Positions 46,441 to 58,634 are shown, counted from the stretch's first letter. The stretch: DNA of 64,000 bases from Taxillus chinensis (GCA_023512835.1 CM042092.1:48016400-48080399), one strand, 5' to 3'. Numbers and translations are program-made. Notes: generated from the letters alone by a model not told the origin.

Positions 46441-48128
46441 TGTAAGGACCCGTACCTTGAGTTAGTCGGTTTGCCTCCTGAGTAGAGTTTTTCTAGATTT
46501 TGACCTAGTAGTTGGACTCCAATGAATTCACGTGCAAAAGGAAAGATGCTTAGAATGATGTCTCTATCTACCACAAGTTTCAGACCAAATGGACATGTAT
46601 GTGAGGTGCCGTGATATGGGTCCAATTCACGTGCAAGTGTAATTGTCTTCCAAATGATGCAAGGAGGCTAGGGGTGAAGTTTGAGAGCATTTGGAGTTCA
46701 TATGGGTTGCACGTGAATTGGGAATTCACGTGCAAATTGGCGTGCGGCCATATTTTTGCATGGTTCCCTTGGTTTTGACATTCAAGGAACTTTCTCCAAA
46801 GGACCATGTTGAAATTCCGATATTTTGGTGTGTATGGATGTGGAAAGGTGGTAACTTGTGTGATCAAAACTACGTCGTTTTGATCCTGGGATTCACTTAA
46901 TCAAAACTACGTCGTTTTGATGTGGATGGTGTCTATATAAGGAGGGCTTGAGTTTGAGTTTAGGGTTTGGTGTTCCTTTGCTGCACTGCTGCCTAGAGAG
47001 AGAGAGAGCTAGAGAGAGAGAGGGAAGGGGAGTTGCTGATTGCTGCCGGAGGTCTTGCGTGGGGAGGACGGGGTTTGGCGCGGGAGCAAGGAAGAGGTGC
47101 TTTAAGGTAGGGTTCGTTCTTCTAAACCCTCCTCTGTCCTAGGGTCCTAGGGCGGTTCTGGGTGTATCTCGTTTATATATATATATGTAAATTCATATAG
47201 GTGTGATCTCTATATGAATGTTGGCCTTCATGGCATTTTGGTGTGGTTCGTGATCTATATGCTATATGTTTGATGAAAAGCCTGTGTGAATATAGTTATG
47301 TGTATATGCCTGCAGTGTTTGAAATTATGCCTGTGAGGCGTGCATGTTATGTGTTTGTGGAAATGCTGTGTGGCTGGGTTTGTGAGCTTGTGGATATATG
47401 CATGCTAAGTGTTCGAGGTTATTCTGTGTGATAAGCATACTTAGTGTTTGATGTTATGCCTGTATGGCCATGTGTGGCGTGTTTGCTTGTACACCTGGTG
47501 GCTGTGGAAGCCTGGGACGTTTTGAGGAACCCGGTGGCGTGGAAGCCTGGGGCTGTTTTGTGGAACCCGGTGGTGTGGAAGCCTGGGGCTGTTTTGTGGA
47601 ACCCGGTGGCCGTGGAAGCCTGGGACTGTTCTTGAAACCTGGGTGTTGTGGAAGCCCGGGAGTGTTTATGTACTTGCCCATGTATGTGTGTTTTCGTTAT
47701 AGCTGTAACTATATTTGGTGGGATAATTGTATCACGACACGGCACTTGTACACAAGGCATGTAGATACCAGTGCATGGGATGGGTTGGGGAGACATGATC
47801 CCTGCTTGAGTTGTGGTTGCTCACCCCTCTACCATGTTGTTTTCTTTTCAGGAACCTACGGGCGTTAGGTGGGACCCCAAGGTGGAAGACCTTATTTATT
47901 TAATTTGTTTATGTTATTTTTATTATGAGAATCGATGTAACCCCAATGGGGAAAGGGATTTTGTTGTAATAAACTGGATTGGATTGCTTTTAATGAATAT
48001 TACTTTCTTGAATGTTGTGGATGTTTAAAATGTTAAATTCTTGTTTTGTATCCTACCCCTTTGCCCTCCGTGTGGGTAAAAGGGGAGTCACGTACCGGTT
48101 TCCTCGGGTTGGAAATCCGGGGCGTGAC
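46441..48128 (+). repeat. Element B 3' LTR (1688 bp)
   Basis: TGTAAGGACCCG to GGGGCGTGACA. It carries the same promoter palindromes (46862-46885, 46900-46921), GA leader and 36-bp minisatellite as the 5' LTR. Confidence 0.93.
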
Positions 48129-48132
48129 AGTG

Positions 48133-50666
48133 TGCGCCTTACACTTGACAAGAATGTGTAGAGCTTTTATGTGTCCCTTCCCTTCCTGAGGCAGCTCATT
48201 ATCTCCAAAGCTAAAGACGTTGTTCATGATGAGGTTACTGGCGATTCCATCAACATTCGCCACTGAGACGGTTGGAGGAACATAAGCTTGGCTCAGAACT
48301 TTCAGTAGTGCTTCCCGGTGAGGTTGGGAATCCATCATTAAAGCGAGCAAGGAGATGCGAGTTGGTTGTCTACTTAACTGATCCACAATATTGTACTCGC
48401 TCTGCTTCATGAGTTTTAGAAATTCCGTAGCCTCTTCTTCCGTGACCGATGTTCCTTTCTTTGTTGTCTCCAGTGTTGGCTCAATGTTGGGTTCTACGGC
48501 TTTTTCTTTACCTGTTTTGTTCGCCATATCAGGGGCATAAGCACGACCACTTCGGGTTTTCTTTTCTACTGCGGTGGCTCCCTGAACTACCTCATAGTTG
48601 TAGTTCCATGGGACTGCATTATCTGTCTTGTAGGGGAAAGGGGCAGGGACACATATGGTGAGAGGTGTAATTCCATGAGGCAATAGTGGGATTTCTGGAG
48701 TCTTAACATTCAAGACAAGGGGGGTTGGCACCCACGATGGTTTGTATGACATGTCTCCTTGGATCATGTGGCTTTGACTGTCTATCTCTTCCCTAGAGAA
48801 TTCGATCATCCTTTGGTCCATGAGTTTTTACACCACCTCGCAAAACTCACTACATTCTGCGATTTCATGTCCCCACGACATCTTGTGATAAAGGCATTGT
48901 TTTTCCCCATCTGTTCCCTTTCCTGCCTCTGGCGTGTCTTTAGCGAATACATACCCATGTTCCTGTAGCAGGGTAAACAAATATGTTTTCTCCATTTGTA
49001 CTTGGGAGACCTTCTCTAGCCGTCCTTCATTCTCGATACTAGTAACATTGTTGGAGTGTTCTGGGAGAGGATTGTCGTTCACATTTGGCATCCTAATCAG
49101 TGCAGAAAAGTCTAGCCACTTCGCATCCTTCAATGCCTAAACCTTCCTCTTGAATGTTATACAATTTTCGATATCATGTCCAACTCCACCTGCATGATAT
49201 TCACATCTGGCATCTGGCTTGTACCAGGCTAGGGGAGGAGTCTTTATTTCTCCCAAGGGTATAGGGGTTACCATCCTTGCCTCTAAGAGCTTGGGGTATA
49301 ATTCTGCATAAGTCATTGGAATTGGGTCAAACTCTTGTCGTGGTCGACAAGAAACTTGATTCGCTCCTGCTTGCTGGGTCTAGGCCCTCGATTGCCCCTG
49401 TCCTTGGAATGAGGCTCCTAGTCCTTCTTGAGTTGCTGGCCTTGGTTGCTCTAGGTATGGCGCTCTCGGTTGAAATGAGTTAGGTACCATTGAATATGGA
49501 AATGGAACCCCTCCTTGCGGCAAGTATGGCATGAATTGAGGAGGTGGTGCAGTTGCAGCGTAGGCGGCCACTAGCGAGCTGCATCGCCTGGTTCGATTGA
49601 TACACGAGGTTGCTCTCACCTTCTTTCTTCTTAGGCTGTGGTTGAGACCTTTTTGGTGCCTCTGCCATTTCCCCTTTAGCTTTCCTCCCTTAATTCCACT
49701 TTCTACACGTTCACCGGATGCGACCAAGTCTGCAAAGCTTCTAGAGACATTCCCAATTAACTTCTCGTAGTAGATGCCTTTTAGTGTGTTTATAAAAAGA
49801 CTAGTGAGTTCTCTTTCTGTAAGGGGAGGTTGGACCTCCACCGCAGTCTCTCTCTATCTCCGTCCATAATCCTTGAAGCTTTCGTCGGATCCCTTTTCCA
49901 AGGACTGCAGGGTTAGTCGATCCAGCGCCAGTTCGGTGACATGTTTGTATTGTGCCAAGAAGGAGGTAGCCAATTCCTTCCATGTCTTGATGTAGTTTCC
50001 ATTTAGCTGAAAGTACCAGCGAAGGGATGCCCCAGTTAGACTTTCTTGGAAACAATGCATGAGGAGCTTGTCTTCACCAGCATAAGCAGCCATCTTTTGA
50101 CAGTACATGGCCAAATGTGTTTTTGGACACCAGGTCCCGTTGAACCTCTCGAATTCCGGCAACTTAAATTTTGGTGGCAGCACCACTCCCGGCACTAAGC
50201 ATAAGTCTTGCGGGCTAGTTATACCATAGCTGTCAACGCCCTTTAGGGCTTTCAATCTTTCCTCTAGACATCTCAGAGCGGGAGACTCCGTGTTTTCCTG
50301 GGGAACTGGGGATCCCACTGCTTCCATTACATTTCCCGGTGCTGGCATAGTGAAGTGAGTTTGATTTGGGGTTAGAGGTTGTGCCATAGTAGGATGGTAT
50401 GTGGGTGCCTGGCTTGGAGCCAGGTTGGGCGACTGAACGGCCTCCTGTCCCTGCTCTTGATGGTGATTGATAGCTCTCCCTGTCGGAATTCTTCCTCTTT
50501 CTTCAGTCAACTTTGTGAGCATTTCCATTATTTCAGACATTTGCCCTTGTAAGGCTTGTTGTGACTGTTCCAAACCCATGAGTCTGTTCTCTGTTTCGTC
50601 TACCATTGGCTGTGGCTGTGGTATTTGATTGCACCGAGATCTGAGATTGTAAGAGTGCGCAATCAT
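48133..50666 (-). pseudogene. Ogre 2 gag and upstream protease region (few breaks)
   Basis: Gag starts at Met 50666 (MIAHSYNLRSRCNQIPQPQP), with a coiled coil (LEQSQQALQGQMSEIMEML), a Pro/Gln-rich linker, then the gag domain (MYCQKMAAYAGEDKLLMHCF, LRWYFQLNGN, LLFINTLKG-type segment). Around 49840-49860 the frame is broken by a stop after YGRR. Downstream come SRPRQ-like and WYKPDAR segments and CLYHKMSWGHEIAEC (~48870), a Cys-His zinc motif of this lineage. The protease preamble (48133-48821) is open: TRSGRAYAPDMANKT, IVDQLSRQPTRISLLALMMD, HREALLKVLSQAYVP, up to VKCKAHT at the B insertion point. One stop lies between 48822 and 48828. Confidence 0.83.
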
Positions 50667-50867
50667 GGAAAAAGTCTACTACCGACCTGGGTGCAAGGTA
50701 ATTTTTACTTGATTTTCAATTTTGATATGCACGTATGCATGAATGACTATGCGAAGAGTTAGAGAAGCAAATAACTTTATTTCAAACATTTTCAAACAAA
50801 CATGCAGAAATGCCATGCAGATGAGAGCTAGGGCTACATGATCTTAAGGCACACTTCCAGTCATCTC

Positions 50868-51150
50868 CTAAGTAGCACGATGCCTTTTCCTCTGAGGTGG
50901 TCGCTTGCCTACTTCCTCCCTCTGCTTTAATATAGTCTCGACCTGTTTTTCCCTCAACTGCAACCGCTGGAGAGCTCCTTCTAGAGATGCTTCCAGCCTT
51001 TGGATCTGCTGCCTGAGATTTTGATTCTCTTGGAGGATAGCCTTCATGTCTAAAGTTAGTTGTGGCTTGTGTTGTGCCCTCCAAGATATGTATGCGCGAT
51101 AAACACCAGGTTTTGGGCTGTTGGGTTGGATCTTGTGTGGGGTGAACCAT
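50868..51150 (-). pseudogene. Ogre 2 ORF1, C-terminal remnant cut by element D
   Basis: Only the last ~94 codons remain: SWRAQHKPQLTLDMKAILQ, a coiled coil (QNLRQQIQRLEASLEGALQR) and a basic tail (RPPQRKRHRAT). It is colinear with 2042-2330 of Ogre 1. Everything upstream of the D insertion is absent, not relocated in this window, so it was deleted with the element's leader. Confidence 0.82.
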
Positions 51151-52799
51151 TGTAATGACCTGCATTTTTGGGATGTTAGGAGTGTGTCACAGTTTTGCCA
51201 TTTTGGGTGGAAATTGTGGGGTTTTAGGGAGTTTTCTTTCCACACACTTTGGCTTAATCATCTTGTATGTTGATAAGCAAGCAAGAGGCAAAGTTTGAGC
51301 CCAATTAGGAGTGCACGTGAGAATGCACGTGAGAATGCTTTTCACGTGCAAGGAGATTTTTGCATGGGAGCCTTCCTGATGTTGTTCCAAGGCTTGTAGT
51401 GAAATTCTAGAGCTTTTGGAGATGCCCATGAGAATGCTTTCTCATGTGCAGCCTCTATTACCTTTGTTTTGTTGTTCTGATCCTCTTTTGCTAAAGGACC
51501 ATGGTGAAATTATGAGTGCTTTGTCCTGTGTGTTGCAAAAAGGTTGTAGTCTGTCATCAAAACTACGTCGTTTTGATGCTGGATTCATTCAATCAATACT
51601 ACGTCGTTTTGGGGTTTGAGTTATCTATATAAATAGGTGAAGACTCCTTGTTTTAGGTTTAGGGTTCTCTTCAGTTGCTGCAGCCGTCGTAGAGAGAGAG
51701 AGAGCTACAGAGAGGGAAGGAAGGGGAGCTACTGGTTGCTGCCGGAGCGTCTTGTGTGGGGAGGACGGCATCTAGCGTGGGAGCAAGGAGGATCTGCTTT
51801 AAGGTAGGGGTTTTGTCCTTCCTGATCTCTCTCTGTTCTAGGGTTCTTGGGTAGATTATGGTTTATACCTGCTTGTATATATATTATATATGTAAATCCA
51901 TATAGGTGTGATCTCCTATATGGATGTTGGCCTTCAATGGCATTTTTGGTGTGTTTCTGGTGTTAGTGTGATGCATGTAAAGTGTTCGATAAAATGCCTG
52001 TGTGACATGCCTGTTACATGTTTGACAAAATGTCTGTGAGTATATGCCCGTTACATGTTTGAAAAAATGCCTGTGCGGCTCGGTTCATGAGCCTGTGAAT
52101 GTATGCACGCTACATGTTCGATACTGTGTCTGTGAAGTTATGCACACCAAGTGTTTGGTTTTATACCTGTGAGGCTATACATGCTAAGTGTTTGATGTTA
52201 TGTCTGTGTGACTATGTGTGGCTATGTGTGTTGTGTTTTATAAAACCCGGTAGCTGTGGAAACTCAGGACTGTTTTGTGAAACCCGATAGCTGTGGAAGC
52301 TCGGGACTGTTTTGTGAAACCCGGTAGTTGTGGAAGCTCGGGCCTATTTCATAGAACCCGGTGGCTGTGGAAGCCTGGAATTGTAAATGTTACCCTGTGT
52401 GGCTGTGGACATGATAGCCTATGTGGCTGTGGCAAAGGTTGTACATGTGACTTTTGTGTTGATGCTTGACTGGATTATAAACTGCTTGTACCTTGTTGTC
52501 ACTACACTGCACTTGTGCACGTCCACATGTAGATGATAGGAGCATGGGATGGGTCGGGGAGACATGATCCCTACTGAGTTGTGGTTGCTCACCCCTCCTA
52601 CCGTGTTGTTTTCTTACAGGGACCTACAGGCGTTAGGTGGGAACCAAAGAAGACCTATTTGTGGCTTGCTTATTGTTCTTGAATTTTGTTGTTTTTATGA
52701 ACTTTGTAACCCCAGTGGGGAGATCTTGTAATGTGGAGTTTAATGTAATAAATGTAATGTTTGAACTTAATAAATATTTGGTTTTGTCTCTGAATATAA
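51151..52799 (+). repeat. Element D 5' LTR (3' end, primer site and leader deleted)
   Basis: It has a G-box-rich stretch (CACGTGAGAATGCACGTG, 51314-51351), the palindrome at 51556-51577 with a degenerate second copy (51592-51610), TATATAAAT (51626-51634) and a GA leader (51691-51716). A 36-bp-type minisatellite is at 52240-52385. At about 52799 the sequence jumps from LTR polyadenylation-type DNA straight into gag. No GTGACA end and no TGGTATC primer site are present. Confidence 0.85.
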
Positions 52800-54058
52800 A
52801 ATGTGATGAGTTATCTGCCCATGAGGGTCCGGGTGCGAGGCAATCCATTGGAGGACATGCACTGTTGCTGGCACAGCTGCGAGAGGGCATCCGACTGGAA
52901 GTCCAAGAGCTAAGGGAAGACATACGGCAAGAAGTTCGGGAGGAGGTGCGCCGTGAGATGGCGGCATAGCAAGTGGTGCCACCACCACCACCACCAGTGG
53001 GGGGGCTATCTTGTGAGTGTGAGGGTTCGCTGAGTGGCATACCAACTCGTGCAGAGGATGACGTGGTGACACGGTTCCGAAAGGAACAACCTCCAAGGTT
53101 CAAGGGAGAAGGGGACCCAGTCTTAGCTGAGCACTGGCTGAGGCAGATCGAACATGTGTTTTCCTTTCTCCTACCCCGGGAGGAGGATAAGGTGAGACTG
53201 GCCATTCGGCAGCTAGAGGGGAGTGCCCTGGAGTGGTGGTTGAGTGTCACGGGGAGCCGTGCAGTGCCGTTCATGCTTTGGGAGGAGTTCTTGCAGCTCT
53301 TCCATGATGAGTTCTTCCCGGAGTCTTTGAGGTGGCAGAAGAGGGAAGAGTTTGGCAGCTTGAGGCAAGGATCAAGGACGGTACCTGAGTATGAGCGAGA
53401 GTTCTAGAGCTTGAGTAGGTTTGCCCCCGAGATTGTGGCAAAGGAGGACCTGAAGGCCCATAAGTTCACTTTGGGCCTTAGGCCAGCTCTTAGGCAGAGA
53501 GTGGCGATCTTGCGCTTGAGGACTTATGCTGAGGTTGTGGAGACGGCTCGTATCGCTGAGATAGAGCTGGATGATAGGAGGCAGGCCCATCAGGGTCGCC
53601 AGTTGCAGGGCAGATCTGAACGTGATTCGGGACCCAAGAGGCCCAAGACCGAAGAGAGGGACAACAGTTCCTTCTGCAGTAGGGGACAGACATCGGTACA
53701 CCCAGGGAGGTCTAGCTCTGGCGGTAGCAGATTGGGAGGTCCAGCAGGAGGTCTCCCCAACGGTTGTCATTGCTGTGGGGAGCAAGGCCACTTCAGGAGG
53801 GAGTGTCCAAAGAAAGACTGGAAATGCAACAGCTGTGGGTGAGAGGGCCACTTGAGCCTGGGGTGCAGGAGTGGCAACAGGGGAGCAGGAGGCATGGCAT
53901 CTAGCATGAGGAGTGATGCTAGCTTCCGTACACAAGCTGAGAGGCCAGCTCGTCAGTGGCAGGCCAACCAGGCAGGATCTAGCCAGACCCGACCTCAAGG
54001 GAGGCCAGAGCGACAGCAGACTGAAGCTGGAGGCAGTCTTGGCGGGAAGCGCCCATGA
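52800..54058 (+). pseudogene. Element D gag
   Basis: One frame broken by three stops: TAG ~52967, TAG ~53404, TGA ~53840. Coiled coil LREGIRLEVQELREDIRQEV (52870-52935), a Pro run (PPPPPP), capsid part WLRQIEHVFSFLLPREED, EWWLSVTGSRAVPFMLWEE, FFPESLRWQKREEF (53140-53400), LGLRPALRQRVAIL (~53470), then two zinc knuckles CHCCGEQGHFRREC (~53765) and CNSCG-stop-EGHLSLGC (~53830). B has CGA at the second knuckle's stop position. Confidence 0.86.
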
Positions 54059-54119
54059 GTGAGCCGACCAGTGGCACAGGCCAAGGGAGGGTGTTTATGC
54101 TGGAGGCGACGTAGCAGGA

Positions 54120-56294
54120 GGAGGTTGAGCTACCACCCCACTGGCGGAGGGTGGGGCAGGACCATCAGTGGTTAGAGGTACCCTTTTGATCTCCCGTACA
54201 TTAGCTTCTGTTCTTTTCGATACGGGTGCATCGTGTTCTTTTGTTGCTGAGCTTGTAATAGATAGCTTGGGGTTGACTTGTGTGGAGGCAGCGAAGCCCC
54301 TAGTTGTTGAGTCTCCAGTGGGAGGTATGATTGAAGTGCGGCGTGTTTGCCGTGACTGTGTGTTAACCATAGGAAGTGTGGAGCTAAGCTTCGACTTGCA
54401 TGTAATGCCCTTGCGTGTTTTTGACTTGATCTTGGGTATGGATTGGCTTATGGGTTTCCAGGCCAAGATAGACTATCATCGGCGGCGTGTATCCTTCGTG
54501 ACACCTGTAGGGACCTCTTGCACCCTACAGGGGGAGTGGGACTGTGAGGCGAGTCGGGCTGGGCCAGTGTTGGACCAGTGGGGTGCCGTCACCCACAGGT
54601 TGGCAGCCCTGACCTTTGCTGAGGAGAGAAAAGTGGAAAAGAGAGTGTGGCCAGCGTTGTTGACCAATTTCAGGGATGTCTTTCCTGACCGGTTGAGGAG
54701 TTTACCTCCTAAGAGGAGTGTAGAGTTCACCATTGAGTTGGTACAGGGGACTGGCCCAATCTCCCAAGTAGCATATCGTATGGGGCTAGCCGAGCTGAGG
54801 GAGCTGCAGAGGCAAATAAAGGAGTTGGGGGACCAGGGGTATATCAGACCGAGTACCTCACCCTGGGGTGCTCCGGTGCTCTTTGCAAAGAAGGCAGATG
54901 GCACGCTAAGCCTTTGCATTGACTATAGGAAGCTGAACTCGGTGACAGTAAAGAACAAGTACCCTTTGCCTCGGATAGATGACCTGTTTGACTAGTTGAG
55001 TGGAGCCTGGTGGTTTTCCAAGATAGACCTACGGTCGGGGTATCATCAGTTGAGGGTTAGGGAGGAGGACATCCCTAAGACTGCTTTTCGCTGCAGGTAT
55101 GGGCACTATGAGTGGGTAGTGATGCCTTTTGGGCTCACTAATGCGCCAACAGTGTTTATGCATTTGATGAACCAAGTCTTTGCCCCATACTTAGATTCGT
55201 TCGTGGTGGTGTTTATAGACGATATCTTGGTATATTCCAAGACCGAGAGGGAGCATGTGGAGCATCTGGCAACAGTGTTGCAAACCTTGAGGGACCAGCA
55301 GTTATTTACTAAATTTAGCAAATGTGAGTTTTGGATGCAGGAGGTTCATTTCCTTGGCCATGTGGTGTCCGCTGAGGGAGTTAGGGTGGACCCAGCCAAG
55401 ATTGAGGCTGTGGCATCGTGGGAGAGGCAAACTAATATTTTTGAGATTCGTAGTTTTCTTGGCTTGGCAAGCTATTACCGTCGTTTTGTAGAGGGATTCT
55501 CCCGTTTGGCAGCTCTTATGACGGCATTGACCAGGAAGGGAGTGAAATTTGAGTGGACCGACAAGTGTCAGCAGGTATTTGAGGCTCTCAAAACCCGTTT
55601 GACCACTGCACCGGTGTTGAGGTTACCTCGGGAGGATATCCCATATGAGGTATATTGTGATGCGTCCAGGGTTGGCTTGGGGTGTGTGCTTATGCAAGAG
55701 CACAGTATGGTAGCTTATGGGTTGAGGCAGCTGAAGCCTCATGAGCAGAATTATCCTACTCATGATCTTGAGTTGGCGGCTGTCATCTTTGCCTTGAAAA
55801 GTTGGCAACATTACCTTTTGGGGGAGAAGTTCATCGTGTTTTCTGACCACAAGAGCCTTCAGTACATCTTTACTCAGAAGGACTTGAATTTGAGGCAGAG
55901 GAGATGGGTGGAGTATTTGCAGACCTTTGACTTTACTCTTGCCTATACCCCAGGCAAGGGTAATGTTGTGGCTAATGCGCTGAGCAGAAAAGGGAAGGCT
56001 GAGGTGGCCATGAGAGAGTGGAAGCTGATGGAGCAGTTGGCAATGTTGCAGCTACAACCTATTGTTCGTGATGGTGGGACAGTCCTGAGTCCTCTAATTG
56101 TTGTGCCTGAGTTATACCAGCGCGTCCGGGAGGGACAATTGGGTGACATTGAGTGTGAAGTTCTCCGTGCCCATATCGAGGCTGGTGAGCTATCTGTGGA
56201 CTGGACAGAGGGTCCTGAGCATGAGTTGTCTTTTCAGGGGCGTCTAGTAGTGGCTTCTTCTCTTCGGGACGAGGTGATGAGGGAGTTTCATTAG
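54120..56294 (+). pseudogene. Element D protease, RT and RNase H
   Basis: Protease with [16 protein letters not shown] (~54215) and [16 protein letters not shown] (~54430). [21 protein letters not shown] ([20 protein letters not shown], 54835), [20 protein letters not shown] (55018), [18 protein letters not shown] (55121), catalytic [13 protein letters not shown] (55210). RNase [17 protein letters not shown] (~55655), [48 protein letters not shown] (~55950). Only TAG at 54993 (Gln CAA in B) breaks 54168-56294, and TAG at 56292 (CAA in B) ends it. All catalytic residues of RT are present. Confidence 0.9.
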
Positions 56295-57549
56295 TCTAGG
56301 CTTGCTGTGCATCCAGGGGGTACAAAGATGTATCATGCGCTTCGGGGACACTTTTGGTGGCCTGGGATGAAACGAGATGTAGCTGCTTTTGTTTCGAGGT
56401 GCCTCACTTGTCAACAAGTGAAGGCTGAGCACCAGAGGCTGGCGAGCATGTTACAGCCGTTGCCAGTAGCCGAGTAGAAGTGGGACCACATAGCGATGGA
56501 CTTTGTAATTGGACTTCCACCCACCGCTGGGCGGAAGGACATGATTTGGGTGATTGTGGACCGGCTGACTAAGTCGGCCCATTTTCTTGCTGTCCGCGAG
56601 CGGGATTCCATCGGGGCCTTAAGTCAGCTGTATGTGAACGAGGTGGTGCGACTGCATGGGGTACCATCATCAATTGTGTCCGACAGGGATTCGCGGTTTA
56701 CTTCTCATTTTTGGGCAGGCTTGCAGGAGGCTATGGGGACAAAGCTTAACTTGAGTACAGCCTTTCACCCCAAGACTGACGGCCAGGCAGAGAGGACGAA
56801 TCAGACTTTGGAGGACATGTTACGGGCCTGTGTGTTAGATTTTGGGGGTTCGTGGGTAACTCACCTTCCTTTGGTGGAGTTTGCCTACAACAACATTTAT
56901 CAGGCATCCATTAGGATGGCTCCTTTTGAGGTATTGTATGGACGGCCGTGTCGATCACCTTTGTGTTGGACCGAAGTGGGGGAAACAGCTCTCTTGGGAC
57001 CACAGTTGGTTCAAGAGGCTACCGAGAAGGTTAAGTTGATTCGTCTCAGCGGTTGTTATCAGCTCAGAGTCAGCAGAAATCCTATGCGGATCAGTGGCGG
57101 CGACCTTTGGAGTTTTCTGTGGGAGATCATGTGTTTCTTCGTGTCTCTCCACGACGTGGACATCGGCGCTTTGGGAGAGGTTCCAGACTCTCCCCCCGGT
57201 TCATTAGTCCTTTTGAAGTTATAACTCGTGTGGGGCCTATAGCTTATCGGTTAGCATTGCCACCGCGATTTAGTCACGTGTACAATGTGTTCCACGTGTC
57301 CCAGTTGAGGAAGTACCATCCTGACCCCACTCATGTGATCGATTGGGGGACATTGGCTATTGAGGATGACATGTCCATTGTTGAGGCCCCTATCCATATC
57401 CTAGATCGGCGGGAGAAGCTTTTGCGTGGTCGTGTTATTCCTTTGGTTCACATACTGTGGTAGCACCGTGGCATTGAGGAGAAGACTTGGGAACGGGAGT
57501 CTTTGATGCGTGAGCAACACCCAGAATTGTTCGAGGACGAACACTCTTA
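56295..57549 (+). pseudogene. Element D integrase and chromodomain
   Basis: Zinc finger HPGGTKMYHALRGHFWWPGM and CLTCQQVK (56310-56420). Stop TAG at ~56476 where B has Trp. Core: HIAMDFVIGLPPTAGRKDM (56490), VDRLTKSAHFLAV, SDRDSRFTSHFW (~56680), HPKTDGQAERTNQTLEDML (56767), YNNIYQASIRMAPFEVLYGR (56890). A frameshift near 57040 is followed by QKSYADQWRRPLEF, VGDHVFLRVSP, HVYNVFHVSQLRKYHPDP (57275-57325), then the chromodomain LRGRVIPLVHILW-stop-HRGIEEKTWERE (57424-57500) ending FEDEHS. The stop at 57461 falls in the chromodomain. DDE residues are present. Confidence 0.9.
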
Positions 57550-57831
57550 AGGGTAGAGTGGTAGCTGTTGGCTGGTGTATTTATGTTTCCTTCCGACTTT
57601 TGACTTTTATTTGTATTGAATGTGTTAATAAAATGTGCTTGAGATGGGTATTTGTAACGTGGATGTTTCCATGGATTGTAATACATGTGGTTATAGATTG
57701 TGGTGGCATTGTGTTATGTGCTATTGTGTACAATGGGCAGTGCATGACCCATTAGGGTGTTGTGGCTTGCTGTGTTATTTTCCTCGCATGTTGTCTCTTT
57801 TCAAGGACGAAAAGTTTTAAGGGGGAGAGGA
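57550..57831 (+). other. Element D 3' untranslated region and polypurine tract
   Basis: Non-coding. It ends with AAGGGGGAGAGGA (57819-57831), the tract that primes plus-strand synthesis, directly before TGTAATGACC. Confidence 0.85.
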
Positions 57832-58634
57832 TGTAATGACCCGCATTTTTGGGATGTAAGGAGTGTGTCACAGTTTTGCCATTTTGGGTGGAAATTGTGG
57901 GGTTTTAGGGAGTTTTCTTTCCACAAACTTTGGCTTAATCATCTTGTATGTTGATAAGCAAGCAAGAGGCAAAGTTTGAGCCCAATTGGGAGTGCACGTG
58001 AAAATGCACATGAGAATGCTTTTCACGTGCAAGGAGATTTTTGCATGGGAGCCTTCCTGATGTTGTTCCAAGGCTTATGGTGAAATTCTAGAGCTTTTGG
58101 AGGTGCCCGTGAGAATGCACGTGAGAATGCTTTCTCACGTGCAGCCTCCATTACCTTTGTTTTGTTGTTCTGATCCTCTTTTGCTAAAGGACCATGGCGA
58201 AATTATGAGTGCTTTGTCCTGTATGTTGCAAAAAGGTTGTAGTTTGTCATCAAAACTACGTTGTTTTGATGCTGGATTCATTTAATCAAAACTACGTCGT
58301 TTTGGGGTTTGAGTTGTCTATATAAAGAGGTGAAGACTCCTTGTTTTAGGTTTAGGATTCTCTTCAGCTACTGCAGCCGTCGTAGAGAGAGAGAGAGTTA
58401 AAGAGAGGGAAGGAAGGGGAGCTGCTGGTTGCTGCCGGAGCGTCTTGTGTGGGGAGGACGGCGTCTAGCACGGGAGCAAGGAGGATCTGCTTTAAGTTAG
58501 GGGTTTTGTCCTTCCTGATCTCTCTCTGTTCTAGGGTTCTTGGGTAGATTATGGTTTATACCTGCTTGTATATATATTATATATGTAAATCCATATAGGT
58601 GTGATCTCCTATATGGATGTTGGCCTTCAATGGC
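57832..58634 (+). repeat. Element D 3' LTR, truncated
   Basis: Same as the 5' LTR head (palindrome 58249-58270, CTATATAAAG at ~58318, GA run 58384-58397). It stops at GTTGGCCTTCAATGGC, where the 5' LTR continues ATTTTTGGTG. The next bases belong to the Ogre 2 LTR. Confidence 0.88.

Larger units (their letters stand above)
39318..48128 (+). mobile_element. Element B: Tekay/Del-like Ty3-gypsy chromovirus, complete but decayed (TSD GTGT)
   Basis: Two LTRs (39318-41017 and 46441-48128), primer site, gag, protease, RT, RNase H, integrase, chromodomain-like end and polypurine tract, inserted in the protease of Ogre 2. GTGT at 39314-39317 and 48129-48132 is the TSD. Removing the element and one copy restores the host frame exactly, which supports 4 bp. 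The coding region is shot through with one-base indels. Its closest relative in the window is D. Confidence 0.93.
51151..58634 (+). mobile_element. Element D: Tekay/Del-like chromovirus, truncated at both LTR-proximal joints
   Basis: 5' LTR from TGTAATGACC (51151), gag, protease, RT, RNase H, integrase, chromodomain, polypurine tract and a 3' LTR cut after ~803 bp at 58634. It is inserted in ORF1 of Ogre 2 and oriented opposite to it. The bases before it are ACCAT; the second TSD copy was lost with the 3' end. Its coding region is far better preserved than B: long frames broken mainly by seven transition-type stops and one frameshift near 57040. Confidence 0.9.
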
